Assembly: GCA_964501065.1 (NCBI GenBank)
Contig: CAZCRF010000051.1
Location: 1-18,341, forward strand
Source of the DNA: Hallerella sp964501065
GTDB lineage: Bacteria; Fibrobacterota; Fibrobacteria; Fibrobacterales; Fibrobacteraceae
Direction of reading: 5' to 3'
Length of the DNA: 18,341 nucleotides
Every line of letters starts with the position of its first letter. Within the stretch, counting starts at the first letter, position 1. The notes under the pieces were generated by a model. It ran no database searches. It had not been told where the DNA came from and worked only from the letters and a program-made list of their open reading frames with translations. Of this stretch, positions 7,432 through 15,328 are shown in pieces. Position numbers and translations under genes: made by a program.

Positions 7432-7467
7432 AAGAAAACGGCCCTTTTCGAAAAGAGCCGTTCTTTT
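7432..7467. terminator. Bidirectional rho-independent terminator between pectate lyase and trxA
   Basis: AACGGC (7437-7442) pairs with GCCGTT (7457-7462), and inside, after a C-A mismatch, CTTTT pairs with AAAAG around a CG turn. The plus side is followed by CTTTTC, and the minus side by TTTTCTTTTT. It therefore can end both convergent transcripts. Confidence 0.85.
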
Positions 7468-7480
7468 CATATCCGGAAAC

Positions 7481-7801
7481 TTAATCCAAATTCTTGGAAA
7501 TCGCCGCGACAAGGGTGTTTTTCGGAACAGCCCCGACGATGTTCCCCACTTCGACGCCGTTCTTGAAAAGCTTCATGTTCGGGATGTTCGTGATGCCGAA
7601 ACGGGCGCACAGGGATTCACATTCATCGACGTTGACCTTGGCGACGACTAGATGCCCGTCGTATTCCTTCGCCAAATCTTCCATCACGGGACCCATCATC
7701 TGGCAAGGCCTGCACCAGACCGCCCAAAAATCGACCAGCACGAGCTTTCCCGAATTGATGACTTGATCAAAATCCTTTTCATTCACATTGAGAACGGACA
7801 T
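7481..7801 (-). CDS. trxA: Thioredoxin with WCRPC active site
   Basis: A 106-residue single-domain cytoplasmic thioredoxin, a disulfide reductase for ribonucleotide reductase and other partners. The redox pair is C30 and C33 in FWAVWCRPCQMMGP, where the usual WCGPC glycine is arginine. The cis-proline loop reads NIPNMKLF, where IPT is usual, and two extra cysteines occur in VDECESLCARFG. The length and the central VAKVNVDE strand fit canonical TrxA rather than a secreted variant; there is no signal peptide. AGAGGTGT lies upstream of the ATG at 7801. The gene is divergent from the barrel gene across 60 bp. Confidence 0.95.
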   Translation of the reverse strand: MSVLNVNEKDFDQVINSGKLVLVDFWAVWCRPCQMMGPVMEDLAKEYDGHLVVAKVNVDECESLCARFGITNIPNMKLFKNGVEVGNIVGAVPKNTLVAAISKNLD

Positions 7802-7827
7802 CGGACACCTCTTTTGATTTTTGCTTT

Positions 7828-7841
7828 AAAATAGCTATTTT
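7828..7841. promoter_or_regulatory. 14-bp perfect palindrome in the trxA/barrel divergent region
   Basis: AAAATAGCTATTTT is its own reverse complement. It sits 26 bases from the trxA start and 20 bases from the barrel-protein start, so it can act as a shared operator or supply -10-like AT-rich sequence to both genes. No clear -35 elements were found. Confidence 0.4.
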
Positions 7842-7861
7842 TCCTTTTCCAGAGTAGAAGT

Positions 7862-9760
7862 ATGCGCCCCGCCTTGTTTTTCGTCACATTGCTTTTTTCC
7901 CTTTCGCAGGCCTTTGCCGTCGAAGAATTGAGTACGGCGCGAAAAGGGGCTGCGACTCCGGAAATCGCGGAACGGACTTACGATTTGGAAGGGCAGAAGG
8001 CGGAATGGATTCTCGGGACGTCCCTGTTCGGGAGTCCGGACTTGGACTTCCGTTCGGCGGGGATTTCCTCCCCGACAAGGCGTTTGCCGTCGAAACTCGC
8101 CGGCATCTTCACGTTCCCGCTCGCTTACGACGCGACGCAGCTTTCGATGTTCGGCGAAAACGGCATCATGAAGGAGAACTTCGCAAGGGGAATCCCCGTG
8201 GACACTCCCACGACGAAGATTCTCTGGGAACGCTACGCCTTCAACGGGAACGCCTTCGGGCTGGACTTTCGCCGCATCCTGCTCGACAGCATCGAACTCG
8301 ACATCGGCATGGCCAGCTATTCCAACGACAGCTCCAAGGCCTTCCGGTATCAAGACGTGACCCACCAGCCGTTCTTCGCCTTGGGCAGGGATTCGTCGCA
8401 GATTCCCTTTTCCGGTCGCAACGTACAAATGAACACGACCCACTTCAAACCTTCCGTTTCCTGGTATCTTCCCAAGGGCCGCATCACGGCCGGCCTCAGC
8501 TACCTGGTCGTCGAAAACGACGACGTCCCCCCTTACGCCTACATCCAGGATTCCACGGACTATTCGGACATCACTTACCTCGAAAGCCCCTTCAACACGG
8601 AATTGCGCTCCTTCACCTACGGCATCCGGGGAGAATTTCGCCCGGCTTCCCCATTGAAAATCGGCGCGAGCCTTTTCACGGGAGAGCATGAAATCAGCTA
8701 CGACAGCCTGCCGAATCTGGTGAAAGGCATCCGGGATTCCGTCACGGAAAAAGGCACGACCGTGCAGGACACGACGTGGTACGGCGTGACGGACAATTTG
8801 AAGTACGAGACTTACAACGGGGACGGCTTCGTCGCGTTCGACCTGCCGCTTCACCCGGCGTTCCGCATGGAATACGAATTCACCGAAGCGAATTCCCGCT
8901 ACAAGCAAGACCGGGAACTGTATTACCTGGAACTGCGGGACGATTTTTCCGCGTTCGACTTCCGCCTCCAAGGGGGCGCGCTCCGCAACTCGAACCTTTT
9001 CGATTCCGTCGAAGTGGCCCGCATGGCATCCGCCGTCGCCGCGCTGCATTTGCCCGGGCACGTCGATTTGAAGGGGAGCTTCCGACACGACACGCGGTTC
9101 CCGGACATCGACGAACTCAAGATTTTCAACCGGGGACGATACGCCTACCCGAACGAAGGCCTGCAGCCCGAAGAGCGAACCCGGATGACGGCCGACTTGG
9201 AATGGAATCCCGGGGGAATCTTCTACGGAATCGGCCTGCGCTACGAATACGCGAAGAACCCCATCAAACAACGCTGGGTCACGGGAAGCGGCCTCGAATC
9301 CATCGAGACGGCATTCCAATGGATAAATCTGTACGACGAAGAGGCTCTGGACTGGCGCGTCGCAACGGGAATCGCCTTGGGGAATTGGCAATTTTCCGTG
9401 GAGCGTGGCGCGGCTCTCGCCAAGCAGAACCGTCCGATCGACGTGGCGGGGCTTTATTACAAGGGGGCCGTCCGTTGGGCGGACAAATTCGTGAAGAATC
9501 GGCTCGGGGTGAGCGTCGCCTTCGACTTCACCTGGTTCGGCAACCGCTCCGACTTGCAGATGACCGAAGCGGACACGCTGGAAATCGTGGAACTCAAGCA
9601 TTATCTCGCACTGAATTTCGAAGCGCGGATGCGCATCCTCTCCTTTTCGCTTTACACGCGAATCGACAATTTGAACCACAGCCTTTACGAGCCTGCATCC
9701 GGTTACCGCCCCGAAGGCGTGCGATTCCTTTACGGCATCACCTGGAGCTTCGACAATTGA
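7862..9760 (+). CDS. Outer-membrane beta-barrel protein, TonB-receptor-like, function unknown
   Basis: A 632-residue secreted protein with a clear signal peptide (MRPALFFVTLLFSLSQAFA, cleavage after residue 19). The mature part is dense in alternating aromatic and polar strands of about ten residues separated by charged turns, as in large beta-barrels. The C-terminus, YRPEGVRFLYGITWSFDN, resembles the last strand of TonB-dependent receptors and is typical for BAM insertion. No TonB box or plug domain is visible; the N-terminal 150 residues contain no recognised domain. It may be a porin-like or receptor-like barrel, but the substrate is unknown. Only a weak GTAGAAG precedes the ATG, yet the signal peptide fixes the start. 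It has no co-oriented partner: the glycosyltransferase begins 69 bp downstream and may be co-transcribed. Confidence 0.75.
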   Translation: MRPALFFVTLLFSLSQAFAVEELSTARKGAATPEIAERTYDLEGQKAEWILGTSLFGSPDLDFRSAGISSPTRRLPSKLAGIFTFPLAYDATQLSMFGENGIMKENFARGIPVDTPTTKILWERYAFNGNAFGLDFRRILLDSIELDIGMASYSNDSSKAFRYQDVTHQPFFALGRDSSQIPFSGRNVQMNTTHFKPSVSWYLPKGRITAGLSYLVVENDDVPPYAYIQDSTDYSDITYLESPFNTELRSFTYGIRGEFRPASPLKIGASLFTGEHEISYDSLPNLVKGIRDSVTEKGTTVQDTTWYGVTDNLKYETYNGDGFVAFDLPLHPAFRMEYEFTEANSRYKQDRELYYLELRDDFSAFDFRLQGGALRNSNLFDSVEVARMASAVAALHLPGHVDLKGSFRHDTRFPDIDELKIFNRGRYAYPNEGLQPEERTRMTADLEWNPGGIFYGIGLRYEYAKNPIKQRWVTGSGLESIETAFQWINLYDEEALDWRVATGIALGNWQFSVERGAALAKQNRPIDVAGLYYKGAVRWADKFVKNRLGVSVAFDFTWFGNRSDLQMTEADTLEIVELKHYLALNFEARMRILSFSLYTRIDNLNHSLYEPASGYRPEGVRFLYGITWSFDN

Positions 9761-9829
9761 AGTCCCGAAACGTCCGCCAGGAGACTTTTCGAATTTTCTA
9801 TTTTGTCACCCGTTCACCCCGGAGCTTCC

Positions 9830-10939
9830 ATGGCGAAAAAGAAAATCTTGCTCATCAACTGGCGCGACATCAAGAATCCCGAAGCGGGAGGCGCGGAACT
9901 TTACTTCCACGAAATCTTCCGCCGCTTGAACGCCCGTGATTACGAAGTGACCGTGCTCTGCCACGCCCTGAAAGGGTTCCCCGCCGAAGAACGCATCGAC
10001 GGGATGCGCACCCTCCGCATCGGGAACAAGTTCCTCTTCAACTACTCCGCGCACAAGTTCGTCAAAAGGCACGCCGCCGAATACGATTTGATTGTCGAGG
10101 ATTTGAACAAGATTCCCTTCTTCACACCGACCTGCGCGGGCAAGACGAAACGCCTCCACATGGTGATGCACTTTTTCCGCAAATCCATTTTCCGGGAGAC
10201 ATTCTTCCCCTTCGCCCTGTACGTTTATCTGATGGAGCGCGCCGTCGCACTCTTTTACAAGGGCGAAAACTTCCTCGCCATCTCCGAAAGTACAAAAGAG
10301 GAAATCGACGCCATGGGAATCCGTTATGCGCAAATGTTCATCGTGGAACCGGGAATCGACGCGGAGTTCTTTCACCCGACACAGGCCAAGGCGAATCCGC
10401 CGGTCATTTCGTATGTCGGCCGTCTCATGAAATACAAGAACGCCCAATTCATCATCGAAGCGATGCCGCGCCTGCGGGAACTGGTTCCCGGAATCACCTT
10501 GGAAATCGCGGGCGGCGGCGATTACCGGGAACATTTGGAGAGCCTGTCGAAAAAACTCGGGGTGGAAGATTCCGTCAAATTCCTCGGGCGCATCTCCGAA
10601 AGCGCAAAGCGCGATTTGCTCAGCCGGTCATCCCTCTTCATCAATCCGTCCTTCAAGGAAGGCTGGGGCATCAACAACATCGAAGCGAACCTTTGCGGCA
10701 CAATCTCCCTGTCGAACAACGTCGCCGGTCTGAAAGATTCCGTCGTCGACGGCGAAACGGGAATTCTTTACGAAAACGCCGACCCCGAAGGCTTCTGCCA
10801 AAAGGCGGCGGAAATCCTGCACGACAAGGAGCGTCTATCGAAACTCGAAGAAAGAGCGATGGCGCGGGCTTTCACCTTCAGCTGGGACAAAATGGCGGAC
10901 AAGATGCAGAATGCCGTCGAAACCGTCTTGAATTCCTGA
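9830..10939 (+). CDS. Family 4 (GT-B) glycosyltransferase
   Basis: A 369-residue cytoplasmic or peripheral-membrane retaining glycosyltransferase. The N-terminal acceptor domain opens with ILLINWRDIKNPEAGGAELY, with the glycine loop at 19-21. The C-terminal donor domain starts at about 190 (VISYVGRLMKYKN), contains EIAGGG, and has the E-x7-E signature E277 to E285 in KEGWGINNIE, followed by SNNVAGLKDSVVDGETGIL. These are hallmarks of GT4 enzymes that use nucleotide-sugar donors for lipopolysaccharide, capsule or glycolipid synthesis; neither donor nor acceptor can be read here. GGAG (9821-9824) five bases before the ATG fixes the start at 9830. No other polysaccharide genes are nearby. Confidence 0.9.
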   Translation: MAKKKILLINWRDIKNPEAGGAELYFHEIFRRLNARDYEVTVLCHALKGFPAEERIDGMRTLRIGNKFLFNYSAHKFVKRHAAEYDLIVEDLNKIPFFTPTCAGKTKRLHMVMHFFRKSIFRETFFPFALYVYLMERAVALFYKGENFLAISESTKEEIDAMGIRYAQMFIVEPGIDAEFFHPTQAKANPPVISYVGRLMKYKNAQFIIEAMPRLRELVPGITLEIAGGGDYREHLESLSKKLGVEDSVKFLGRISESAKRDLLSRSSLFINPSFKEGWGINNIEANLCGTISLSNNVAGLKDSVVDGETGILYENADPEGFCQKAAEILHDKERLSKLEERAMARAFTFSWDKMADKMQNAVETVLNS

Positions 10940-10947
10940 AGGATTTG

Positions 10948-11110
10948 TTCGGAATGGTCAGAGGGAAGAGGAGTTAGGAATGAGGAGTTGGTTGGCTGTA
11001 AACAAAAAAAGTCGTTATGCTGAATGAAACGCCTGCCTGCCGGTAAGCAGGAAGCATCTCTTTACTGTAAAGGCTCGGCGAGATTAACGGCTTCGGCGTC
11101 CAGCGGCTGC
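10948..11110. repeat. Intergenic hairpin-rich, probable degraded interspersed repeat
   Basis: The gap between the convergent glycosyltransferase and bioB genes has no gene. It contains GAGGAGTT twice (near 10971 and 10983), a 5-bp hairpin CCTGC/GCAGG (11036-11051) and a near-perfect palindrome CTTTAC-T-GTAAAG (11060-11072). The string ATGCTGAATGAAACG before the hairpin and AAGCATCTC after it resemble the dispersed ATGCTGAGCGAAGCG...AAGCATCTC repeats of many bacterial genomes, here decayed. Neither strand shows a convincing terminator T-run. Confidence 0.35.
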
Positions 11111-11126
11111 ACACGGAATGGCCGAC

Positions 11127-12113
11127 TCATTCCCAGTCATTCGGGCCGGCGTTCGAAAGCCCCATTTTCCGGAGAATTTCAAAATCGCCGCGGATGGTCG
11201 TGCCGCTTGTGGTGAGCATGTCGCCCGTGATGCTCGCGGACGCCCCCGAGACCAAAGCCTTCGCGCCGAAGTCCGACATGATTTTTCGCCCGGCGGCAAG
11301 GCGAATGTTCGCCTCCGGGTTGATGTAGCGGAAGAAGGCGATTGTGCGCATCAAATCGTCGGCGGAAATCTGCGGCAGATGTTCCAACGGGGAGCCCGGA
11401 ATCGGCATCAGCGCGTTCAACGGAATGGAAAAGACCTCCAGTTCGGCAAGGCTTATCGCCATGTCCAAGCGATCTTCCCAAGTCTCCCCCATTCCGATGA
11501 TTCCACCGGAACAGATGCAAAGCCCCTCCTCTTTCACCCACTCAATCTCGCGCATCTTGTCTTCGTAAGTGTGCGTCGTACAAATATTCGGGAAGTTGCG
11601 GCGGGACGTTTCGATGTTGTGATGGTAGCTGGTGACGCCCGCCATGTGCAAGCGATGCAATTGTTCCTTGGACAAGAATCCCATGCTCGCGCAAAGGTCT
11701 ATTTTCAACGTCCGATGCATTTCTTCGAAAGCTTCGATTGCCTCATCGAAATCCCTGCCGGTGAGGGCGCGCCCCGCCGTCACGATGGAAAAGCGGTTCA
11801 CTCCCAATTCCGCATTGCGCGCGGCTTCCTTCAAGATGCGCTCCTTCGGAAGGAACGGGTACTCCTCGCAGCCCGTCTTGTTGTGCGCGGACTGGGCGCA
11901 GTATTTGCAATTCTCCGGGCAACGGCCGCTTCTGCCGTTGATGATGGAGCACAAGTCCACGTGATTCCTGCGGAAATGCTTTTGAATCCAGCCTGCCCCG
12001 GTTTCCAAGGTTTCCAAGTCGCCGGTGATGAAAAAGGACAAGTCGTCCCCGCGTTTGATGCGGTGACCGTCGATAATCCTCTGAGCCAGTTCCAAAAGAT
12101 CCACGTTTGCCAT
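11127..12113 (-). CDS. bioB: Biotin synthase
   Basis: A 328-residue radical-SAM enzyme that inserts sulfur into dethiobiotin, the last step of biotin synthesis. The [4Fe-4S] cysteines are C65, C69 and C72 in GRCPENCKYCAQ. Further hallmarks are SYHHNIETS, NICTTHTYEDKM, CSGGIIGMGET and IRLAAGRKIM, followed by SGASASITGDMLTT; these place it in the BioB branch common in Firmicutes-like and related bacteria. Family members carry a second [2Fe-2S] cluster as sulfur donor. It is the last gene of the minus-strand run, 12 bp after clpC, with GAGG ahead of the ATG at 12113. No other bio gene is present, so the rest of the pathway lies elsewhere. Confidence 0.97.
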   Translation of the reverse strand: MANVDLLELAQRIIDGHRIKRGDDLSFFITGDLETLETGAGWIQKHFRRNHVDLCSIINGRSGRCPENCKYCAQSAHNKTGCEEYPFLPKERILKEAARNAELGVNRFSIVTAGRALTGRDFDEAIEAFEEMHRTLKIDLCASMGFLSKEQLHRLHMAGVTSYHHNIETSRRNFPNICTTHTYEDKMREIEWVKEEGLCICSGGIIGMGETWEDRLDMAISLAELEVFSIPLNALMPIPGSPLEHLPQISADDLMRTIAFFRYINPEANIRLAAGRKIMSDFGAKALVSGASASITGDMLTTSGTTIRGDFEILRKMGLSNAGPNDWE

Positions 12114-12125
12114 ATTCAGCCTCGA

Positions 12126-14627
12126 TTAAACATTTTCGTCCCGATTCTTCCCGGGCAAGTCTTCTTGGACGAATGCCAGCTTCTTCCCGTCCGACGCCGC
12201 GTCAATCTTTATCGTGGAGAAGTCGGAGAACTTCCCGAGGAGAAGTCCTTCCGAAAGTTCGTCCTCGACCAGGTTCTGGATGCTGCGGCGGAGAGGACGC
12301 GCGCCGAGAGCCGGATCGTAACCGTTTTCGACAATCACTTCCTTCGCCTTTTCCGTGAACTCGAGCAAGATGCCGCGCTCCGAAAGGCTCTTTTGCACAT
12401 TGCCCAAAAGGATGTCCACAATCCGGATGAGGTCGCCCTTGTTCAAGCTGCGGAAGACGATTTGGTCGTCAATCCGGTTCAAGAATTCCGGGGAGAAGAC
12501 GTTCTTCGCCTCTTCGCGAATTGTCGCCTCCATGCGCTCGTAATCGTCCGCCTCGGAAAGCTTCGTGAAGCCCATGCCCGTGCTGTGTTTGACTTCCCGC
12601 GCGCCGACGTTCGACGTCATGATGATGATTGTGTTCTTGAAGTTGATTTTTCGCCCGAAGCTGTCCGAAAGATGCCCGTCGTCCAAAATCTGGAGAAGCA
12701 AGTTGTACACGTCCGGGTGCGCCTTTTCGATTTCGTCGAGGAGAACGACCGAATACGGACGCTTGCGGACTTTTTCCGTGAGCTGTCCGCCGCCCTCGTC
12801 ATAGCCGATGTATCCCGGAGGCGCGCCTATCAGACGGGAAATGCTGTGCTTTTCCATGTATTCGCTCATGTCAATCCGAATCATGGACTCCTCGGAACCG
12901 AAGAGCGAGAGGGAGAGCACCTTGGCGAGTTCCGTCTTGCCGACGCCCGTGGGACCGAGGAAGAGGAAGCTCCCCATGGGACGGTGCGTGTCGCGAATTC
13001 CCGCGCGAGAACGGCGGATGGAACGGACAACGGCATCGACGGCCCGATCCTGTCCCACGATGCGCAGCTTGATTTCCTTGTCCAGGTTGACCAACTTCTT
13101 CGTCTCTTCGCCATCGAGACGCGAAATGGGGATGCCCGTCATTTTGCTGATGACGTCCCGGATGACGTTTTCATCGACGACAAGTCGCTCCGTCTTGCGC
13201 TTTTCAAACCATTGGTCCTTGACTTCGGCGATTTTCTTTTGCAGGGATTCCAGTTCGTCGCGGCACTTGGCGGCATCTTCGAATTTTTCCGTGCGCAAGG
13301 CCTCTTCCTTCTTGGCTGTCGCTTCCGAAAGTTTCGCCTCCATGTCGCGCAGTTCGGGCGGAACCGCCATGCTGGCGAGCCTTGTCCGCGCCCCGGCTTC
13401 GTCAATCACGTCAATCGCCTTGTCCGGCAAGAAACGCTCCGTCAAATAGCGGTCTCCCAAGACGACCGCCGCACGGATGGCTTCCGGCGTGTACTTCACC
13501 TTGTGATGGTTCTCGTAACGATCGACAAGCCCATTCAGAATCATGATGGATTCGTCGACAGTCGGAGGGTTCACTAGAATCTTTTGGAAGCGGCGTTCAA
13601 GGGCGGCATCCTTTTCGATGTATTTGCGGTATTCGTCGACCGTCGTCGCCCCGATGCACTGGAGTTCCCCGCGGGCAAGAGCCGGTTTGAAGATGTTCGA
13701 CGCGTCTAGACTCCCTTCCGATCCGCCCGCGCCCACAATCGTATGAAGCTCGTCAATGAACAGGATGACGGCGTTCTCATTCTTTTGAAGCTCCATGATG
13801 AGAGCCTTCAAGCGTTCCTCGAACTGTCCGCGGTACTTCGTACCGGCGACCATGGCGGCCACGTCGAGAGTGATCACGCGCTTGTTTTCCAAAATCTCCG
13901 GAATCTTCTTGTCCACGATTTTTTGGGCAAGCCCTTCGACGATAGCCGTTTTGCCGACACCCGGTTCCCCGATGAGAACTGGATTGTTCTTTTTGCGACG
14001 GCAAAGCACCTGGATCAAGCGTTCGATTTCTTCCGCGCGCCCGATAATCGGATCCAGCTTTCCCTGCCGCGCCAAGGCGGTCAAGTCCCTGCCGAAGTGA
14101 TCGAGAATCGGAGTCTTGGATTTCGTCTCGCGTTCACGCCGAGGGGAGAAGTTCGGGGAGAAATCCTGGGACAATCGCTGCGGACGCGATTCCGCTTTCA
14201 CATTTTCAATCGCCTGGAGAAGGGAATCGTATTCGATCCCCGAAGCCGTCAAAGCGGCCGCGGCCTGGCATTCCGGGAGCTTCAACAGCGAAAGGAGAAC
14301 ATGCTCCGTGCCGATGTAGCTGTCCCCGAAGCGCTGCGCTTCCCCGGCGGACGCCTGCAAGACCTGCTTCGCATGATCCGAGAACGTCACCTGCGAACCG
14401 ATTGTCATCATGCCGCCGGAAGAAGTGATGGAACGCTCCACGTCTTGCGCGAGGCTTTCGAGATCGACTCCCAAGGCCTTGAGCGCGGCGGCGGCGACCC
14501 CCGCACCTTCGCGGACGATGCCCAGCAGAAGATGTTCCGTTCCGACATGTTCCGAATTGAGGCGTTTCGCCTCGTCCCTCGCATACTGCAAGACTTTTTT
14601 CACTCTGTCCGTAAAACGACCAGGCAT
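12126..14627 (-). CDS. clpC: ClpC-type AAA+ unfoldase of the Clp protease
   Basis: An 833-residue Hsp100 ATPase that unfolds substrates for the ClpP peptidase. Two Clp-N repeats occupy 1-145 (GTEHLLLGIV and GTEHVLLSLL). AAA-1 has Walker A GEPGVGKT (220-227) and Walker B ILFIDE (288-293); AAA-2 has GPTGVGKT (558-565) and VVLLDE (627-632). The short middle region with a UVR motif (about 436-466, KFEDAAKCRDELESLQ) marks ClpC rather than ClpB or ClpA. MGF (685-687) in the second AAA domain sits where ClpC carries its ClpP-docking tripeptide. The ATG shares one base with the lolD stop, so translation is probably coupled. No McsA/McsB adaptor or ClpP gene is in the window. Confidence 0.97.
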   Translation of the reverse strand: MPGRFTDRVKKVLQYARDEAKRLNSEHVGTEHLLLGIVREGAGVAAAALKALGVDLESLAQDVERSITSSGGMMTIGSQVTFSDHAKQVLQASAGEAQRFGDSYIGTEHVLLSLLKLPECQAAAALTASGIEYDSLLQAIENVKAESRPQRLSQDFSPNFSPRRERETKSKTPILDHFGRDLTALARQGKLDPIIGRAEEIERLIQVLCRRKKNNPVLIGEPGVGKTAIVEGLAQKIVDKKIPEILENKRVITLDVAAMVAGTKYRGQFEERLKALIMELQKNENAVILFIDELHTIVGAGGSEGSLDASNIFKPALARGELQCIGATTVDEYRKYIEKDAALERRFQKILVNPPTVDESIMILNGLVDRYENHHKVKYTPEAIRAAVVLGDRYLTERFLPDKAIDVIDEAGARTRLASMAVPPELRDMEAKLSEATAKKEEALRTEKFEDAAKCRDELESLQKKIAEVKDQWFEKRKTERLVVDENVIRDVISKMTGIPISRLDGEETKKLVNLDKEIKLRIVGQDRAVDAVVRSIRRSRAGIRDTHRPMGSFLFLGPTGVGKTELAKVLSLSLFGSEESMIRIDMSEYMEKHSISRLIGAPPGYIGYDEGGGQLTEKVRKRPYSVVLLDEIEKAHPDVYNLLLQILDDGHLSDSFGRKINFKNTIIIMTSNVGAREVKHSTGMGFTKLSEADDYERMEATIREEAKNVFSPEFLNRIDDQIVFRSLNKGDLIRIVDILLGNVQKSLSERGILLEFTEKAKEVIVENGYDPALGARPLRRSIQNLVEDELSEGLLLGKFSDFSTIKIDAASDGKKLAFVQEDLPGKNRDENV

Positions 14628-15328
14628 TATCCGGCCTCCTTTTCAATGGGGACGATTTTCCCACCGTGCATATGGACGCGCGACGTCGCATATTCCGCCA
14701 TCCGCTCGTCGTGAGTCACCACGAGCAAGGTCTGTCCGTCCTCTTCGTTAATTTGTTTAAAAAGTTCGTTCAGCATCCGGGCGTTCCTCTCGTCCAAGTT
14801 GCCGCTGGGCTCGTCCGCCAAAACGACATCCGGGGAATTCATCAAGGCCCGTGCGACAGCCACCCGTTGCCGCTCCCCGCCGGAAAGCTCCCGGGGCAAG
14901 TGCCGCAGACGATCCTTCAAACCGACCTTTTCCAAAAGCCATTCCGCGCGCTCCTTCGATGCATTCAAGCTCTCGTGGGGGGAGAGAATCCTCGCGGGAA
15001 TGGAAACGTTTTCAAGAGCCGTGAACTCCGAAAGCAAATGGTGGAACTGGAAGACGAACCCGACGTGCTTCGAATGATACTCGTCCTTTTGCAAATCCGA
15101 CATTTGCCCGAGCATCCGGCCTTCGAACAGGATTTCGCCCGATGACGGCGAATCCAAAGCGCCGACCAAATTCAAAAAGGTCGATTTTCCGGATCCGGAA
15201 GCTCCCGTCAAAACGCAAAACTCCCCCTTGCCGAGGGAAAAATCGACACCCTTCAAAATTTCGAGGCGTTCCCCCGTTTCTTCAAAGACGCGCGTCAAAT
15301 TCCGCGTTTCCAAAATGACGTCATTCAT
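14627..15328 (-). CDS. lolD: Lipoprotein-releasing ABC transporter ATP-binding protein
   Basis: A 233-residue ABC ATPase that powers release of outer-membrane lipoproteins from the inner membrane. It shows Walker A GASGSGKST (42-50), Q94 in the Q-loop, the signature LSGGERQRVAVARAL (148-162), Walker B VVLADEP (168-174), the D-loop SGNLDE and H206. The GALDSPSSGEI segment is typical of the LolD/MacB/FtsE subfamily. The open frame extends to 15469, but the ATG at 15328 matches family length and overlaps the end of the permease gene by 8 bases, implying coupling. Pairing with the adjacent permease supports LolD over MacB or a generic antimicrobial exporter. Confidence 0.93.
   Translation of the reverse strand: MNDVILETRNLTRVFEETGERLEILKGVDFSLGKGEFCVLTGASGSGKSTFLNLVGALDSPSSGEILFEGRMLGQMSDLQKDEYHSKHVGFVFQFHHLLSEFTALENVSIPARILSPHESLNASKERAEWLLEKVGLKDRLRHLPRELSGGERQRVAVARALMNSPDVVLADEPSGNLDERNARMLNELFKQINEEDGQTLLVVTHDERMAEYATSRVHMHGGKIVPIEKEAG

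Noticed and set aside
9803..9829. Upstream TTG start for the glycosyltransferase, adding nine residues.
   Set aside because: The ATG at 9830 has GGAG at proper spacing and starts directly before the first beta strand; the extra residues have no ribosome-binding site.
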